Of a DNA stretch of 64,000 nt, positions 1 through 10,506 are shown piece after piece. Each line of letters begins with the position of its first letter. The stretch's first letter is position 1. The stretch covers positions 54,329,484 through 54,393,483 of the forward strand of contig CM018697.1 of assembly GCA_009363875.1 (NCBI GenBank). The letters run 5' to 3'. The stretch comes from Mikania micrantha (Eukaryota > Streptophyta > Magnoliopsida > Asterales > Asteraceae). The position numbers were made by a program, and so were the translations under genes. The notes under the pieces are model-generated. The model searched no databases and was not told where the DNA came from. It was given only the letters and a program-made list of their open reading frames with translations.

Positions 1-584
1 TATTGAATCCAAAGTAAACGAGTATAAGACTCGGATTGCTCGAACAAATAAACTGATTTGAAACCTTCGAAGTTTTCTGCGCAAGAAACACTCGCTCACA
101 AGCTATCCAAGGTTGGAATTGAAACCTCCAAACTGTGCCAAGACGTTCTCGGTTGTACACATCCAAAACTTCGACTAAAACAAATCAAGTAAGTAATTAC
201 TACATCTATCTACTCAATTTTGTATCCCATATCAAAAGCCCCCTGGTTTTGGTTTAATCTGTAGACCAGTCTGAATGAATTCGATAGGGAATGAATCTAG
301 GGCTCGTTGATGAAAAACTGATATGGGAATAGAAATTAAAGTATGTTAAAAGTAATTTAAAAGGATTAATTATGCATCCAAGGAACTAGATCAGACGGTT
401 AAGTTTTGTGAATTCTATCATGTGGGTCGCGTGTTCAAACCATGTCCAGGCCAATTTTGGTCCAACTTTTTTTTATATCTTTTGATTTAAAACCTTATTT
501 TAAATTCTGATTTTATATAATTTAATAAAATTAAATAAAAATGTATTTAACAAAATTTTATTTAGACTGTAAAACATTTTTATT

Positions 585-586
<2 letters not shown>

Positions 587-652
<66 letters not shown>
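587..652. repeat. (AT)n microsatellite
   Basis: This is an uninterrupted AT dinucleotide run of about 66 bp in the 5' LTR of Z. The matching place in the 3' LTR (about 11872) is much shorter and runs into GT repeats. Confidence 0.95.
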
Positions 653-654
<2 letters not shown>

Positions 655-822
655 ATGTGTGTGTATACTAGAAAGTTATAAAATTCTTTTATAGTATTTT
701 AATAACTAGTAAGTAGAATTGAAATAATAATATTTATCGAAAAAAAAATGTATAGTTAATTAACTTTTATAAATTACGTTTATAATAGTTAATTTATAAT
801 ATTAAGTAATTGAAATACGAAT

Positions 823-829
<7 letters not shown>

Positions 830-870
<41 letters not shown>
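830..870. repeat. (AT)n microsatellite
   Basis: A second AT dinucleotide run of about 40 bp in the 5' LTR of Z. The 3' LTR counterpart near 12077-12129 is interrupted by CACACA. Confidence 0.9.
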
Positions 871-872
<2 letters not shown>

Positions 873-1073
873 AAGTGTTATAAGTTTATACCATTGAAGT
901 AAATATTTTCTAAACTTCTCTTAATAACTTATGTTATACAAATATTTTAATAAATTAAGATGTTCTTAAACATAAACATAGACGTTTGCAATTCATAACA
1001 TTTAAACAAACTTCAATTATTTGAAATATTTGTAACGTATCAATTCATATATACATATATATATACATATATA

Positions 1074-1301
1074 GGGGGGTATTCCATTAAGAACCAATTT
1101 TATGTTAGGAACCTAAGAACTACATAGTAAACTTGTACATTATGCTTTAAGTTTTGTACATAGAGTGGTTATTTAAAAGGGTAAAATAGTAACTTCTCAT
1201 ACTTTAAAGTTAAATTACTTTTATACCCTTAATAACATATGGCTCAAAATTAGTTCCTTTGGTTCTTTCATATTTAGTGGTTCTCAATGGAATAAGTCCC
1301 T
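1074..1301. mobile_element. Probable Mutator-type MITE, 228 bp
   Basis: This block is present in the 5' LTR of Z but absent from the equivalent place in the 3' LTR (about 12310). The ends are imperfect inverted repeats: the start contains TATTCCATTAAGAACCA and the end reads back as TATTCCATTGAGAACCA. Both sides carry ACATATATA (1065-1073 and 1302-1310), a candidate 9-bp target duplication, which would fit Mutator-type elements. The flank is low-complexity AT sequence, so the duplication could be chance. There is no coding capacity. Confidence 0.65.
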
Positions 1302-2431
1302 ACATATATATATACACATATATATATACATATATATATACATATATATATATATATATTTATTAAAGGAAAATATGCTATAATAAATTTTTATTTTAAC
1401 ATATTATTAAGTATCATATGAAATTTTTAAATGATAAAAAAACAAGTATTGTAATACTTTGGTTAAACATAAAATAAATTTAAATTCAAAAATTTTGATT
1501 TATATTAACATAAGCAACTTAAACACTCTAAGACATTATTACTACATCCATTTAACAAATAATTCATAACCAAATTTAATTTAAATATTCAAAACAAATC
1601 AAACTCGTTGATTTATTTAGAAATTAGAGACATAGTTGTGTTAACATTATGCCAAATGAACTGTCTAGGTGAAATTTTGAACTTGTTGAATATACATTGA
1701 GCTATAACTTGACATATACTACAAAGGCTATCTCACAAATCGAACTGAGTCTTCATAGCCCCTCTTTTACTTGTTTTTAATTTTTGGGGTAACATGTTAT
1801 CTTTGAACTTATTTTAACTCCTAAACATTTTCATGTGAACTTAGCTAACGCTTTATAGTTTGTGAACTTTAGTTAAGGATATGCATTGATCACACACATT
1901 TAGTGACTATGATAGATCTATTGGACTGACCATCCCACCGATGTTTGACTTACCCTTCGGGGGAGGCCCGCGGTGATAGTTTGCTAGCTTTGATATTGTT
2001 TGTAGTGCTAAACATTGGTCAAACATCATTTGTTAACATTGATGATCTGCTTTACTTGCTAGTTCATTTTAACTATGTTCATTAAGCTTTGTGTTCACAT
2101 ATGACATCATTTATAACATTTTTGTAAACATATTTTTGTGTGAGTGTACAAACCTATGAAACTCACCAACTATTCGTAGTTGACACTTTATTTTTAAACA
2201 TGTTTCAGGTGGAATGACAAGTTAGCTATATTATCGAGCTTGGATTAGTTTACATTTAATTTGCATTTAATGTATTATAATTGAAATGATGTAACAGTTA
2301 GGGTTTGAGAATTTGAAACGATGTAATAAATGTTTGAGTTTAAATGTTTGAATTATTTACAACATTATACCTTGAGCTATGAACAATCCACACTTCGTGC
2401 CGCCCCGATGTTTCCGCCATCGGTCAGGGTG

Positions 2432-2436
2432 TTACA
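2432..2436. repeat. Target-site duplication, left copy (TTACA)
   Basis: These are the last five bases of the Z 5' LTR. They are repeated at 6656-6660 directly after the inverted solo LTR. Confidence 0.85.
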
Positions 2437-2985
2437 TGTCACACCCTGGGCCGGCGGGAACGGATCGGGTTTTCCCGTCGGGCGGAAGGTCCCCGGGGCG
2501 CGATATCTTGAATGATAATCACAATGATCAGATTGTTTACATGGCACATGATAAATAATGAGAAATACTAACGTGACATATAATATAGAATTACAAAGTT
2601 AAATTACACAGTACGTGTTCATAATTTAACTAATTAAATCTACTCCAAAAGAATCGTGTAGTTTTTATCTTGTAACTGTACAAGATATGCAAAAGAGATT
2701 CACAATGTCATCAAAATATATGCTTCCAAAAATAAGCTAGGTCTTCTAAAAGTCCTCTAGCTTAATCACTGATGCTGGTTAACTAGACGTGTCCATCACC
2801 TGAGAAAACATGCATTTAAACAAAGTCAACACTAGGTTGGTGAGTTCATAAGTTTAGTAATTGAAAACTTTTAATGTTCACAAGCACAGTCACAATGTTT
2901 CACATGATCCTTGTAATAATTGATTCACTTGTTTCACCCAATGTCTTCTCCATAGTTATATGTACAAATGGTGTGATGCATGATA

Positions 2986-3048
2986 AAGCATGCTTATATA
3001 TAGGGCATACGAAAGGGTCAAGCCCAGACGCCATCCCACCACATGCTC
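2986..3048 (-). other. Leader-type stem-loop element, minus-strand copy in the solo LTR
   Basis: On the minus strand this has a 5' arm GAGCATG and a 3' arm CATGCTT that pair fully (one G-U). Between them lie TGGTGGGATGG, a short GGG...CCC hairpin and CCCTATATATAAGC. The core nearly matches the X leader copy at 41294-41380, but the outer arms differ in sequence and still pair. Confidence 0.7.
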
Positions 3049-3127
3049 AACCAAGTTTCACACTACTTGCAATACAACTATGGATACCCATTTATTCCTC
3101 ACATGATTTACCTAATCTCTTCGCGTA

Positions 3128-3476
3128 GTCTCATATAGTCTCATTACATAGTCTCATGTAGTCCCACCACATAGTCTCATATAGTCCCATCAAATAATCT
3201 CATATAGTCTCATTCCCTAGTCTCATATAATCTCATATAGTTTCATATAGTCTCATATAGTCACATATAGTCTCATTCTCTAGTCTCATATAGTCTCATA
3301 AAGTCTCATCACATAGTCTCATTCCTTAGTTTCATATAGTATCATAAAGTCTCATCACATAATCTCATATAGTCTCATATAGTCTCATAAAGTCTCATCA
3401 CATGGTATCAAATAGTCTCATATAGTCTCATAAGGTCTCTTCACATAGGCACATATAGACTCATATTGCATAAATT
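3128..3476. repeat. TCTCATATAG-type minisatellite
   Basis: These are degenerate tandem copies of a ~10-bp motif (TCTCATATAG and variants with ACATAG or TAAAG) within the solo LTR. No coding potential. Confidence 0.85.
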
Positions 3477-4592
3477 CATATAGATATCACCTCCTAATCA
3501 CTTAGTCACAATCTCATGGTCTCATACAACTCGGATCTAACCTAACTCTAAGACTGTAACCTTTGAGTCTCATAGGTATTACCGGTATAGTTTCATAGGT
3601 TTCACTATAGTCTCATATGCATGGGAAATGCCATCCCAAAAGTGTGTGCTTGCGATATCATCCTCGATATCACAAGTAAATGTCTCAACTGTTATCTCGG
3701 TGTTGAGTGTTCTTACTAACTTGAACAGAGTGTTATAAGAACATGTCTTATACATGATGTTAGTAATGTATGAATGATCTCGTTATCATGAAGTTATCTT
3801 ATCATGATGATCATTCTTGTCGTTAGTAATTGTTATTGGCATGTTATCCCATGGTTTTTCCCCGTTGTTCTATCGTGTAAGAATAATAAACAGTTGCGAG
3901 ATATATTCTTAACAACTTATATTATTCTAGTGCATACATGTGTCAGGAAGCGATAATGACATGTATCTTCCTAATTGTCTCAAGTATGATAATATCAGAC
4001 AAGCAAGCATGTAATGATAAATGATAATAAAGATAAACTATTATTATCTAAATCATAATATAAGCAATATGTTAAAAGAAACTTTTAATCAAATAAAAGT
4101 TTAGCATGTTTCTCAGCCCCGAGCTTTGAAATCAAAAACGATTAGAAAAGGGGCATATGAACTCACCTGGTGTAGAAATGGTTGACTTAGCTTAGAAAAA
4201 GAATGCACGCGCTCTTGATTGATCTTGAGTTTGTTTTCACGATCCTGTATTGATTTCATATGGTTGAAATCTTATAAGTATCGATTGTATGAATTTGTGC
4301 GCGTGTATGTGCTGGTGTTAGCCCTAGAGTTGGCTAACACTCCTCAGTCTTAGTCTTTATTCGGCCGTCTAAGTTTGTGGGTATTCTTGATACCTCATAA
4401 TTTTATGCAATAACGAAATAAGGTTTTAAGTATCGATTCTGTTTAAAGTTAGTTTTAATAACCCTTTCCATCTTGTAACATAATTGTGTATTTTCATTAT
4501 CTCAACTATCTTTGACTTCTTGAAACTACTTGTTGATATTTTTAATATCCAATCACTTAAGAATTTTTCTCATTTCGTGTAAGCCATATTAA

Positions 4593-4900
4593 TTGGGCCG
4601 AATAATTGTCTTAGGTCGTGCCGTTGTTCTCACCCATTTAACCAAATATTCTATTGGGCCGAGTTGTATAGGGTAATTGGACCGGCTGAAAAGCCTCACG
4701 GCTGTATAAACTTGTGGGCCGAATTGTATGTGCTGGGCCAAACATAATTGGATCAACTAAGCTGAACTTGGGCCAATTATTTACAGGTTGGGCCAAGAAA
4801 TTTAGTGAGCCTTTCCTGGTTTTTGTAGGGCCTAACAGGGACATCCGAAACTGTGTGGGCCGAAGTAGCCAAAGAGTGTGGGACGATCAATTGGGCTGAG
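4593..4900 (-). repeat. TGGGCC/GGCCCA motif cluster in the solo LTR
   Basis: About eight to ten irregularly spaced TGGGCC-like motifs occur on the plus strand, which is GGCCCA on the element's own strand. The X LTR has a comparable cluster in the same place, directly downstream of its CGAACC array (38428-38800). Confidence 0.6.
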
Positions 4901-4948
4901 TAGGTGGGTTGTTACTATGTCTCGGCCGAGAGCAAAGAAAGGAGTGTA

Positions 4949-5426
4949 GGTTCGACCAAGGTTATGAAGGTTCGGCCATGGCTTGAGGCTCATAGGGTTC
5001 GTCTAAGGATCTTGCTTGGGGAAAGGTTCGTGGAAATGGCATAATAGCAAGGTTCGTCCAATTCAACAAGGTTCGGTTGCGCTCAAGTTGTCTCAGTAGG
5101 GTTCGGCAGAAGAGCATCAATGGTTCGTTGGCTTTGTTGTGCATGGGTTCGCCTAGGCCTGAGCAGAAGGTTCGCTGTCCACCTATGGTTCGTGAATGGC
5201 TCATAGGTTCGTGACTCGGTAGCAGGTTCGGCGAACATGGTGGCTGGGGGTTCGCCTCTATCAATGGTTCACCTAGGGTTCGCTGATGAGGAGGGAGGTT
5301 CGGCAGCAAAAGGGTTCGGCTCATCAGTGTTGGCCAGAGGAGGTTCGGTGGTTGTGGTTTACAGCTGTGGGTTCGGCAGCTTCAAGGGTTCGCCGCCCTT
5401 ACTTTTCGAACAAGGCCAAAGGTTCG
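4949..5426 (-). repeat. CGAACC array in the solo LTR
   Basis: About twenty GGTTCG motifs (CGAACC on the element strand) occur at irregular spacing averaging near 23 bp, with unrelated sequence between. On the element strand the array begins about 450 bp downstream of the TATA box, so it would be transcribed. X and Y have equivalent arrays. Confidence 0.8.
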
Positions 5427-5864
5427 GTCAACCATCAACTGCATAACCCAGCAACTGTTACCACCCATCATCGACCTTTAATCTGTTGTAGGACCAACTT
5501 TATGATGATATTATGTGCGAATCACCCTCTAAGTGGTATGGGATCGGACGTGGTGATCTTAGAACCGGTTAAGGGTGGCTGGACCGAACCATACACCAAA
5601 ACTTTAGTGAAAACCCTATAATTTCAGATCTTCATCGCATCATACCTCGAAATCCAGTGGGTAAACTTTCAGATCCGTTGTACTTTCATGTAGAGCTCGT
5701 CAAGGGCTTCGTGTGGGCGCAAGAATCACTCAAATTGGTTAAGAAATGAGGAAGTTATGAGGTTTTGAAGGTGGTTTGGTGGTGATGAGAGTGGTGGCCG
5801 GAAATTGAAGAGAGAGAGAGAGAGAGTTTGGATGTAAAAATGAAAGAAACTCTTTCATTTAGGG

Positions 5865-5872
5865 TTTTTATA
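5865..5872 (-). promoter_or_regulatory. Solo-LTR TATA box
   Basis: On the minus strand the sequence reads GGGTATAAAAACCC, followed about 40 bp downstream by a CT-dinucleotide run (5811-5827 on the plus strand). X and Y show the same TATA plus CT-rich layout. Confidence 0.65.
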
Positions 5873-6655
5873 CCCTATGTGGTGTTCGGGTTCGTTTCGG
5901 TTGCTCGGTTCGCGTTTTCGGCGCGTATCCGGAAAATTTCGCGTAAAGAATTGTAATAAATAAAAGAAAGTTATTTTTAATTATTTGATGAGTTTCAAAA
6001 TTGTAAAATGTTAAATATTTTATTTTATTAAATTTAATTTTGTCCGCGTCGTGTTTTAGTTTTCGTTTCGTCGAATCACGTCACCGTCGCGCGTATTCGT
6101 TCGAATCGTCATTCGAACGAACACGACGATGGTTTTGCTTTTCGACTTTTATTTTCTACTTATCAGTCATCATTTCAGAACGTTAAACTCACAGATATGT
6201 TTGTGTGAATCGTCACCCACGCAAACACACTGTCAATTCGTTATTCTGAAACGACACTGTGTTATTGTTTGAATTGTGTTTCCTCACTGTCGGACTCAAC
6301 TAAACATCATGTTATCACATAGTTTTCACATTGAAATGTCGGCCATCTGATTCCTGTCATCTATGGATATCAGATCGCAACCGATTTGTTTTTGTTAATT
6401 GTTTGAACACTGTTGTTTCTCATGATCTGTTGTGTTAATTGTACTTAAGTTTTCACTTAAATACACACAACTAAAGTTTCAAATGTACGTTGTACTTACT
6501 GTATCTAAGTTTACACAAAAATACGTACAACGATTTCTTGCATTTATGATTCTGTTAATACAATACTGTTCACAATCGCATATGTACACATAGTTACTGT
6601 TTACAAGTACACATACCGTACGGACTTGCCGGCCGGTCAGGTACTAGTTGTCACA

Positions 6656-6660
6656 TTACA
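6656..6660. repeat. Target-site duplication, right copy (TTACA)
   Basis: Identical to 2432-2436 and followed at once by GATTGGTATCAGAGCC, the primer-site region of Z. Y has the same LTR-end/primer-site order at 46491-46511. Confidence 0.85.
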
Positions 6661-6663
6661 GAT

Positions 6664-6676
6664 TGGTATCAGAGCC
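6664..6676 (+). other. Primer-binding site of Z
   Basis: TGGTATCAGAGCC is complementary to the 3' end of plant initiator tRNA-Met, the usual primer for this lineage. It lies three bases after the LTR end once the solo-LTR insertion is removed. Confidence 0.9.
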
Positions 6677-7380
6677 TGGGTTATAGAGAATTAGGTTATT
6701 TGAACTATATGACCTAGACTATAACCATAGGATTCCTTAATTTGAACTCATAGGTCATGAACTGTTATTTGTACTCTTTAGTTGCCATGCTAGGCGATGA
6801 ACTATTATTTGAACTCTTAGTTGACATGATAGGTCATACTTACTTATGTGACTACATATGTGACTGCTTATGTGATAAGTCAAATGTTTGAACCTATTTT
6901 AGGAAGCCTTAGTATGCACACACTAGACTTTAAGGTACAAAACTTCTCGACCCCTTTTCTTACGACTTGAACGAGGATCGTCATCACGAGGAATGATCTT
7001 AGACTTCTAATTCTAATCTTGGATCCTGTCAATAGTCTTTAGGTTCATTTTAATGATTAGGAAACACATACAATCTGGAAGAGCGAATACCTGTACTTTG
7101 GGGAGTTCTGTCTAGGAAAGCATTTCGCATAAATCCAAATCAACCGATGGACCTGTTATGCTTTCCTGGGAACCCTTAGAGTGAGTATGAACCTAACGCT
7201 AAAGTACGTCTTTTCGAAAGTTAAATGAACTTAAACACTTTGATCTGTCAAAAGTATTCCTTTAGGAATACAATCCAAATGTTGCCTTGGGATTGAACTT
7301 TCATTTGAACTCTCTATTTCTTATTTGAACTCTTTGAGTTATATAAATTCTAACCCTTTCATTTGAACTCTTGTAAAATC
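6677..7380 (+). other. Untranslated leader of Z
   Basis: The first ~80 bp match the Y leader (46512 onward) well. No long ORF and no full stem-loop copy was seen here. This differs from X and Y, where the stem-loops lie between primer site and gag. Confidence 0.6.
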
Positions 7381-8640
7381 ATGTCTCGTCGTCTTCGCAT
7401 TTATACCAACAATAACAATAACACCAACACCAACACAAATACCAACAACTCCACTATTCAAGAGTTGGCCCAGATCATTTCTTAGCAAGTGGCTGTGGTG
7501 CTACCAACTTTGGTGACTCAGCTTAATCAAGCTGCGAATGTGAACCTAGCTCAAAATATTGGCAATGGTGGGGGTGCAACTTCAATTTGCACCTTCAAAC
7601 ATTTCAATTCTTGCAACCCTACTAAGCTCATCAATTCTGAAGGCGCAACTTGACTATTATAGTGGTTTGAAAGCATTGAAAGCACGTTCCTTCATTCTGA
7701 CTTTCCTGAGAACCTTGAGGTTCGTTATGCCACAAGTGTCTTTCAAAAGAGGGCACTCACTTGGTGGAATGCTGAAAAGCGAACAAGGGGTTCGGATGCT
7801 GCTATAGCTTTGACCTGGCCTGAGGTCAAACAACTTATGACCGAAGAATTCTGTCCTCGTAACGAAATGAGGAAACTTGAAGCTGAATTTTGGGAGCTCA
7901 AGCCAGATAGTGGAGAGAACCTTGCTTATAAGACTCGTTTCCACGAACTCAGTTTGCTTGTGCCACATCTGGTGACGCATTTGCCTCGGGCCATTGAAAG
8001 GTATATTGGTGGCCTTCCGATGCAAATCCAAGACACTGATTTTGGTAACAAGCCTACCACACTTGAAGATGCTATCTGACTTGCTGCAACCTTAACCGAC
8101 AATCATGTCAAGGCTGGAACTCTAACCAGGAAGGGAGCAAAGAAAGCCGAAATAAAGGTCAACATTGATGAGCCTTCTAAAGAGGCCAAAACTGAACTTA
8201 TCAACTCCGCCAAACCAAACACTCATAAGCGGAAGACTAGGAACTTCGATATGACGACCCCTGCTAATCTTGCGATCCCTCTAAATCAACAAGCTCCACA
8301 AAACAATAGAGCTTATCTAGGGACGAACCCACTTTGCATCACTTGTAGATATCATCACGAATCAACTCAACATTGCATAATTTACACCCAATGTGGAATG
8401 TACGGTCATTTTGCTAATCACTGCCAGAATAGACCACTTTTGCAGCAAGGCTAACAAATTCAACCGTTAAACTAACGACAAGCTGCACCTGCCAATCCTG
8501 CCTTAATCAATGGAAGGTCATGCTACGAATGTGACGACCCTAATCGTCTTAGAAACCAATGTCCAACACTTGCGAACAATAGCCAAAGAGCAACTCATGC
8601 CCGAACTTTTCAACTAGTTGCCCAAGATGCTCAAACTAAT
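7381..8640 (+). pseudogene. gag: Decayed gag of Z
   Basis: This is a remnant of the retrotransposon capsid/nucleocapsid gene. The ATG at 7381 opens an Asn/Thr-rich N-terminus like that of Y. Recognisable stretches follow, including CTFKHFNSCNP, FCPRNEMRKLE and HLPRAIERYIGGLP, each close to Y Gag. The frame is interrupted by several stops (for example near 7483, 7650, 8077 and 8452). Both zinc knuckles are damaged: one has lost its first Cys, and the second lacks its His (CYECDD...RNQC). No functional Gag can be made from it. Confidence 0.85.
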
Positions 8641-8880
8641 CAGGACATTTGGATGATGTATTCCTAATCTGATTGTTATGACCTTGTGTTACTTGAGTTC
8701 AGTGCTAATAAAATTTTGTAGTTTATGACTTTGATCTTTTATTTGGTGGAACACAAACTAGATAGACCATTTAACGTAGTAATGATTTACACTGAATATA
8801 TTGATAGTAGCTATATTATACATGATTGTATTGTGAACTTTGAAGATCACATCACATTAATGAATCTTGTATCCGTTCAT
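8641..8880 (+). pseudogene. Protease-region remnant of Z
   Basis: Weak but collinear similarity to the Y protease region continues past gag: DRPFNV and an NFEDHITLMNLV stretch align with LDKPFNV and NLNDHVFPIDLIP of Y. The catalytic Asp-Ser/Thr-Gly motif is not recognisable, and stops are present. Confidence 0.6.
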
Positions 8881-9142
8881 TTGTGTCTCAGAACTAGAAA
8901 ATAGGGTAAACATGCAAGGCAAATTTCCGTTACGGGTGCACACTGAACGTGAATTTGCAGTACATGTAAATCGTATGAATGCTAGACAAATGACACAATT
9001 GTTGAAAACTTTGGAAATTAACTTAAACTCAATCAAAATTTGGTTGAAAAGTATGAACTATATGGACAAATACATGCAAACATCAAAATGTGAAACATTT
9101 TATGTTGTGTTGTATTTGGTAGGTGATCGGTATGCTTTCAAA

Positions 9143-9200
9143 GTATTGTTGATGTGGTGGGTTGGCTGCGGTATACCCTATATATAAGCACCAACAATAC
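9143..9200 (+). other. Stem-loop element, Z copy 1
   Basis: The arms GTATTGTTG (9143-9151) and CAACAATAC (9192-9200) are perfect complements. They enclose GTGGTGGGTTGG, a GGGT...ACCC pairing and CCCTATATATAAGC. Confidence 0.7.
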
Positions 9201-9387
9201 ATTGGGAGTAGAAACGAGAGCTTGACCAATGTTAGGATTTATAGATTTGAGTGTTAACATCAAGGAGGATAATCTTAGTCAAAATTATGTGAACTATACC
9301 TATATGGTGAACTACGTGTAAACATCAAACAAAGTGAAATATTTTATGTTGTGTGGTATTGGTAGGCGATTGGTATGCTTTCAAGGT

Positions 9388-9438
9388 ATTGGTGGTGTGG
9401 TGGGTTGGTTGCGGTATACCCTATACATAAGCACCAAT
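9388..9438 (+). other. Stem-loop element, Z copy 2
   Basis: The arms ATTGGTG (9388-9394) and CACCAAT (9432-9438) pair perfectly around the same core as copy 1, with the CCCTATA segment changed to CCCTATACATAAGC. The arms differ from copy 1 but remain complementary. Confidence 0.65.
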
Positions 9439-10231
9439 GGTACAATGGGAGTTGAATCGAAAACTTGATCAATGATAAGATTGTAGATTTAGTGCCATCA
9501 TCAAGAGAACAAATCTTACTTAGAGCTATAAGTAACTCTTGCATACTAAAACTTGGGGTATATTTTCATATACTAAATCAAAGGTCTTAGTAGTTCTTAT
9601 ATCAAGTGGATTAAGCAATTAAACGAAAACTTTCGAATTCCAAGTCCCACATCGAACATCCACATATGAGATTAACATCTCAAATGATTTGATCTCATAT
9701 GAACAATACAACAATTTGCATACATCTAAACGATAAAACTAATAACATCATAATACGTGACCGTATTATTTGTCCCACTTTCTATTGATCACAAACAAAG
9801 AAACTTCATACTAAGAACCAAAGCCTATCTCACAGAACACAATTTTTAACTTGACATTTTCAATTGTACCTTAAAAGAATTGAAGAAATTATGCCTTAAA
9901 TCAACTTGAAACAACAAAGTTGGGCCAAATTGCTTAACAAGTTCGAATGACGAGAATCGAATGTTGTATAGGATGCACTCAACCGTAAGAACTATATCTA
10001 AACTTATAACAATTGAACCTAAAACAACGTATTCATAGTTCAACGAATTTCTTGACCCAAGTCAGTTTGGATGATGAATGGTCTTCTGGCGTTGAACTCT
10101 TAATAGCAACCAAGCTTGATGGTTTGCTTTATCCTCTGAAATCGTAATAATCTTTAACACACGAATAAATCACTCAATTCTCGTTATTCTATTCACCCTA
10201 GTACAATTATATGAATCTACAAGCTTATTAT

Positions 10232-10380
10232 TGGTGCGCCTTCAGCATCATATTCGATCATGATGCTCGTTTCACGGCTCATTATTTTTAGAACCTCTTC
10301 ACGGGCCGTTTGTCACTTGATTTGATTCTTATCATGACCTACTATCCTCAACCGGAGGGTCAAATTGAACGAATAATTCA
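10232..10380 (+). pseudogene. Integrase remnant of Z
   Basis: Short matches to the Y integrase core survive: a run aligning with the SDRDARFTAR region around the second catalytic Asp (Y 51705-51740), then a run aligning with YHPQTDGQTERTIQ around the catalytic Glu (Y 51793-51835). The intervening sequence is scrambled, with indels and stops. Confidence 0.7.
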
Positions 10381-10471
10381 ATTTTCTTGAACTTCCATTT
10401 GAACTTAGCAAACATTCACCAACTTTCACATGTTAAAATTGAAAATACTTAATTTTGCTACAGTTCTTGTT

Positions 10472-10488
10472 AATTTCGGGACGAAATT
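10472..10488 (+). other. Inverted repeat before the polypurine tract (Z)
   Basis: AATTTCG-GGA-CGAAATT is a perfect 7-bp stem with a 3-nt loop. The identical 17 bases lie at the same place in Y (52582-52598) and X (59638-59654), although Z is otherwise badly decayed. Confidence 0.75.
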
Positions 10489-10491
10489 CCT

Positions 10492-10506
10492 AAAAGTAGG
10501 GGAGAC
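10492..10506 (+). other. Polypurine tract of Z
   Basis: AAAAGTAGGGGAGAC lies directly before the 3' LTR and corresponds to ACTAGGGGAGAC in X and Y. It primes plus-strand synthesis in this family. Confidence 0.85.

Larger units (their letters stand above)
1..2436 (+). repeat. 5' LTR of Z (left part missing)
   Basis: It matches the 3' LTR from 11274 to 13405 apart from a 228-bp MITE (1074-1301), different AT-microsatellite lengths and scattered substitutions. The donor-like site that reads AAGTGAGT in the 3' LTR (12709) reads AACTGAGT here, so this copy has lost the GT. The acceptor-like TGTTTCAG ends at 2208, preceded by the hairpin at 2167-2182. The LTR ends GTTACA at 2436. Confidence 0.85.
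2437..6655 (-). mobile_element. Solo LTR (4.2 kb), Tekay-like, inverted inside Z
   Basis: The block begins TGTCACAC and ends TGTCACA (TG...CA ends) and is flanked by TTACA on both sides (2432-2436 and 6656-6660), a perfect 5-bp target duplication. No internal retrotransposon sequence is present, which is what LTR-LTR recombination leaves. Read on the minus strand it has the landmarks of the X and Y LTRs in order: TATA box (5865-5872), CT-rich run (about 5811-5827), CGAACC array (5426 down to 4949), GGCCCA-type array, donor block (4166), acceptor-like site (2800) and the end GTGTGACA. Removing it restores the LTR/primer-site junction of Z. Confidence 0.85.
8881..10231 (+). other. Non-coding stretch of Z with a ~245-bp tandem duplication
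   Basis: RT and RNase H should lie here but are absent. From about 9040 to 9540 a ~245-bp segment occurs twice, each copy carrying one stem-loop element (9143-9200 and 9388-9438). I see no coding or element signature in 9540-10231. Confidence 0.55.

Noticed and set aside
2330..2515. 61-codon ORF over the Z LTR end
   Set aside because: It spans the boundary between the LTR and the inserted solo LTR, so cannot be a conserved gene.
4949..5426. GGTTCG motifs as tRNA T-loops or RNA polymerase III B boxes
   Set aside because: No A box, no cloverleaf and no anticodon arm could be formed around any copy. Only the six-base core is shared.
6661..6680. tRNA gene suggested by TGGTATCAGAGCC
   Set aside because: Only the 3' end complement of initiator tRNA-Met is present, at the LTR border, which is a primer-binding site.
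8867..9187. 106-codon ORF in Z
   Set aside because: It overlaps the protease remnant and the first stem-loop, has no similarity to the Pol of X or Y in that frame, and looks like chance openness in decayed sequence.
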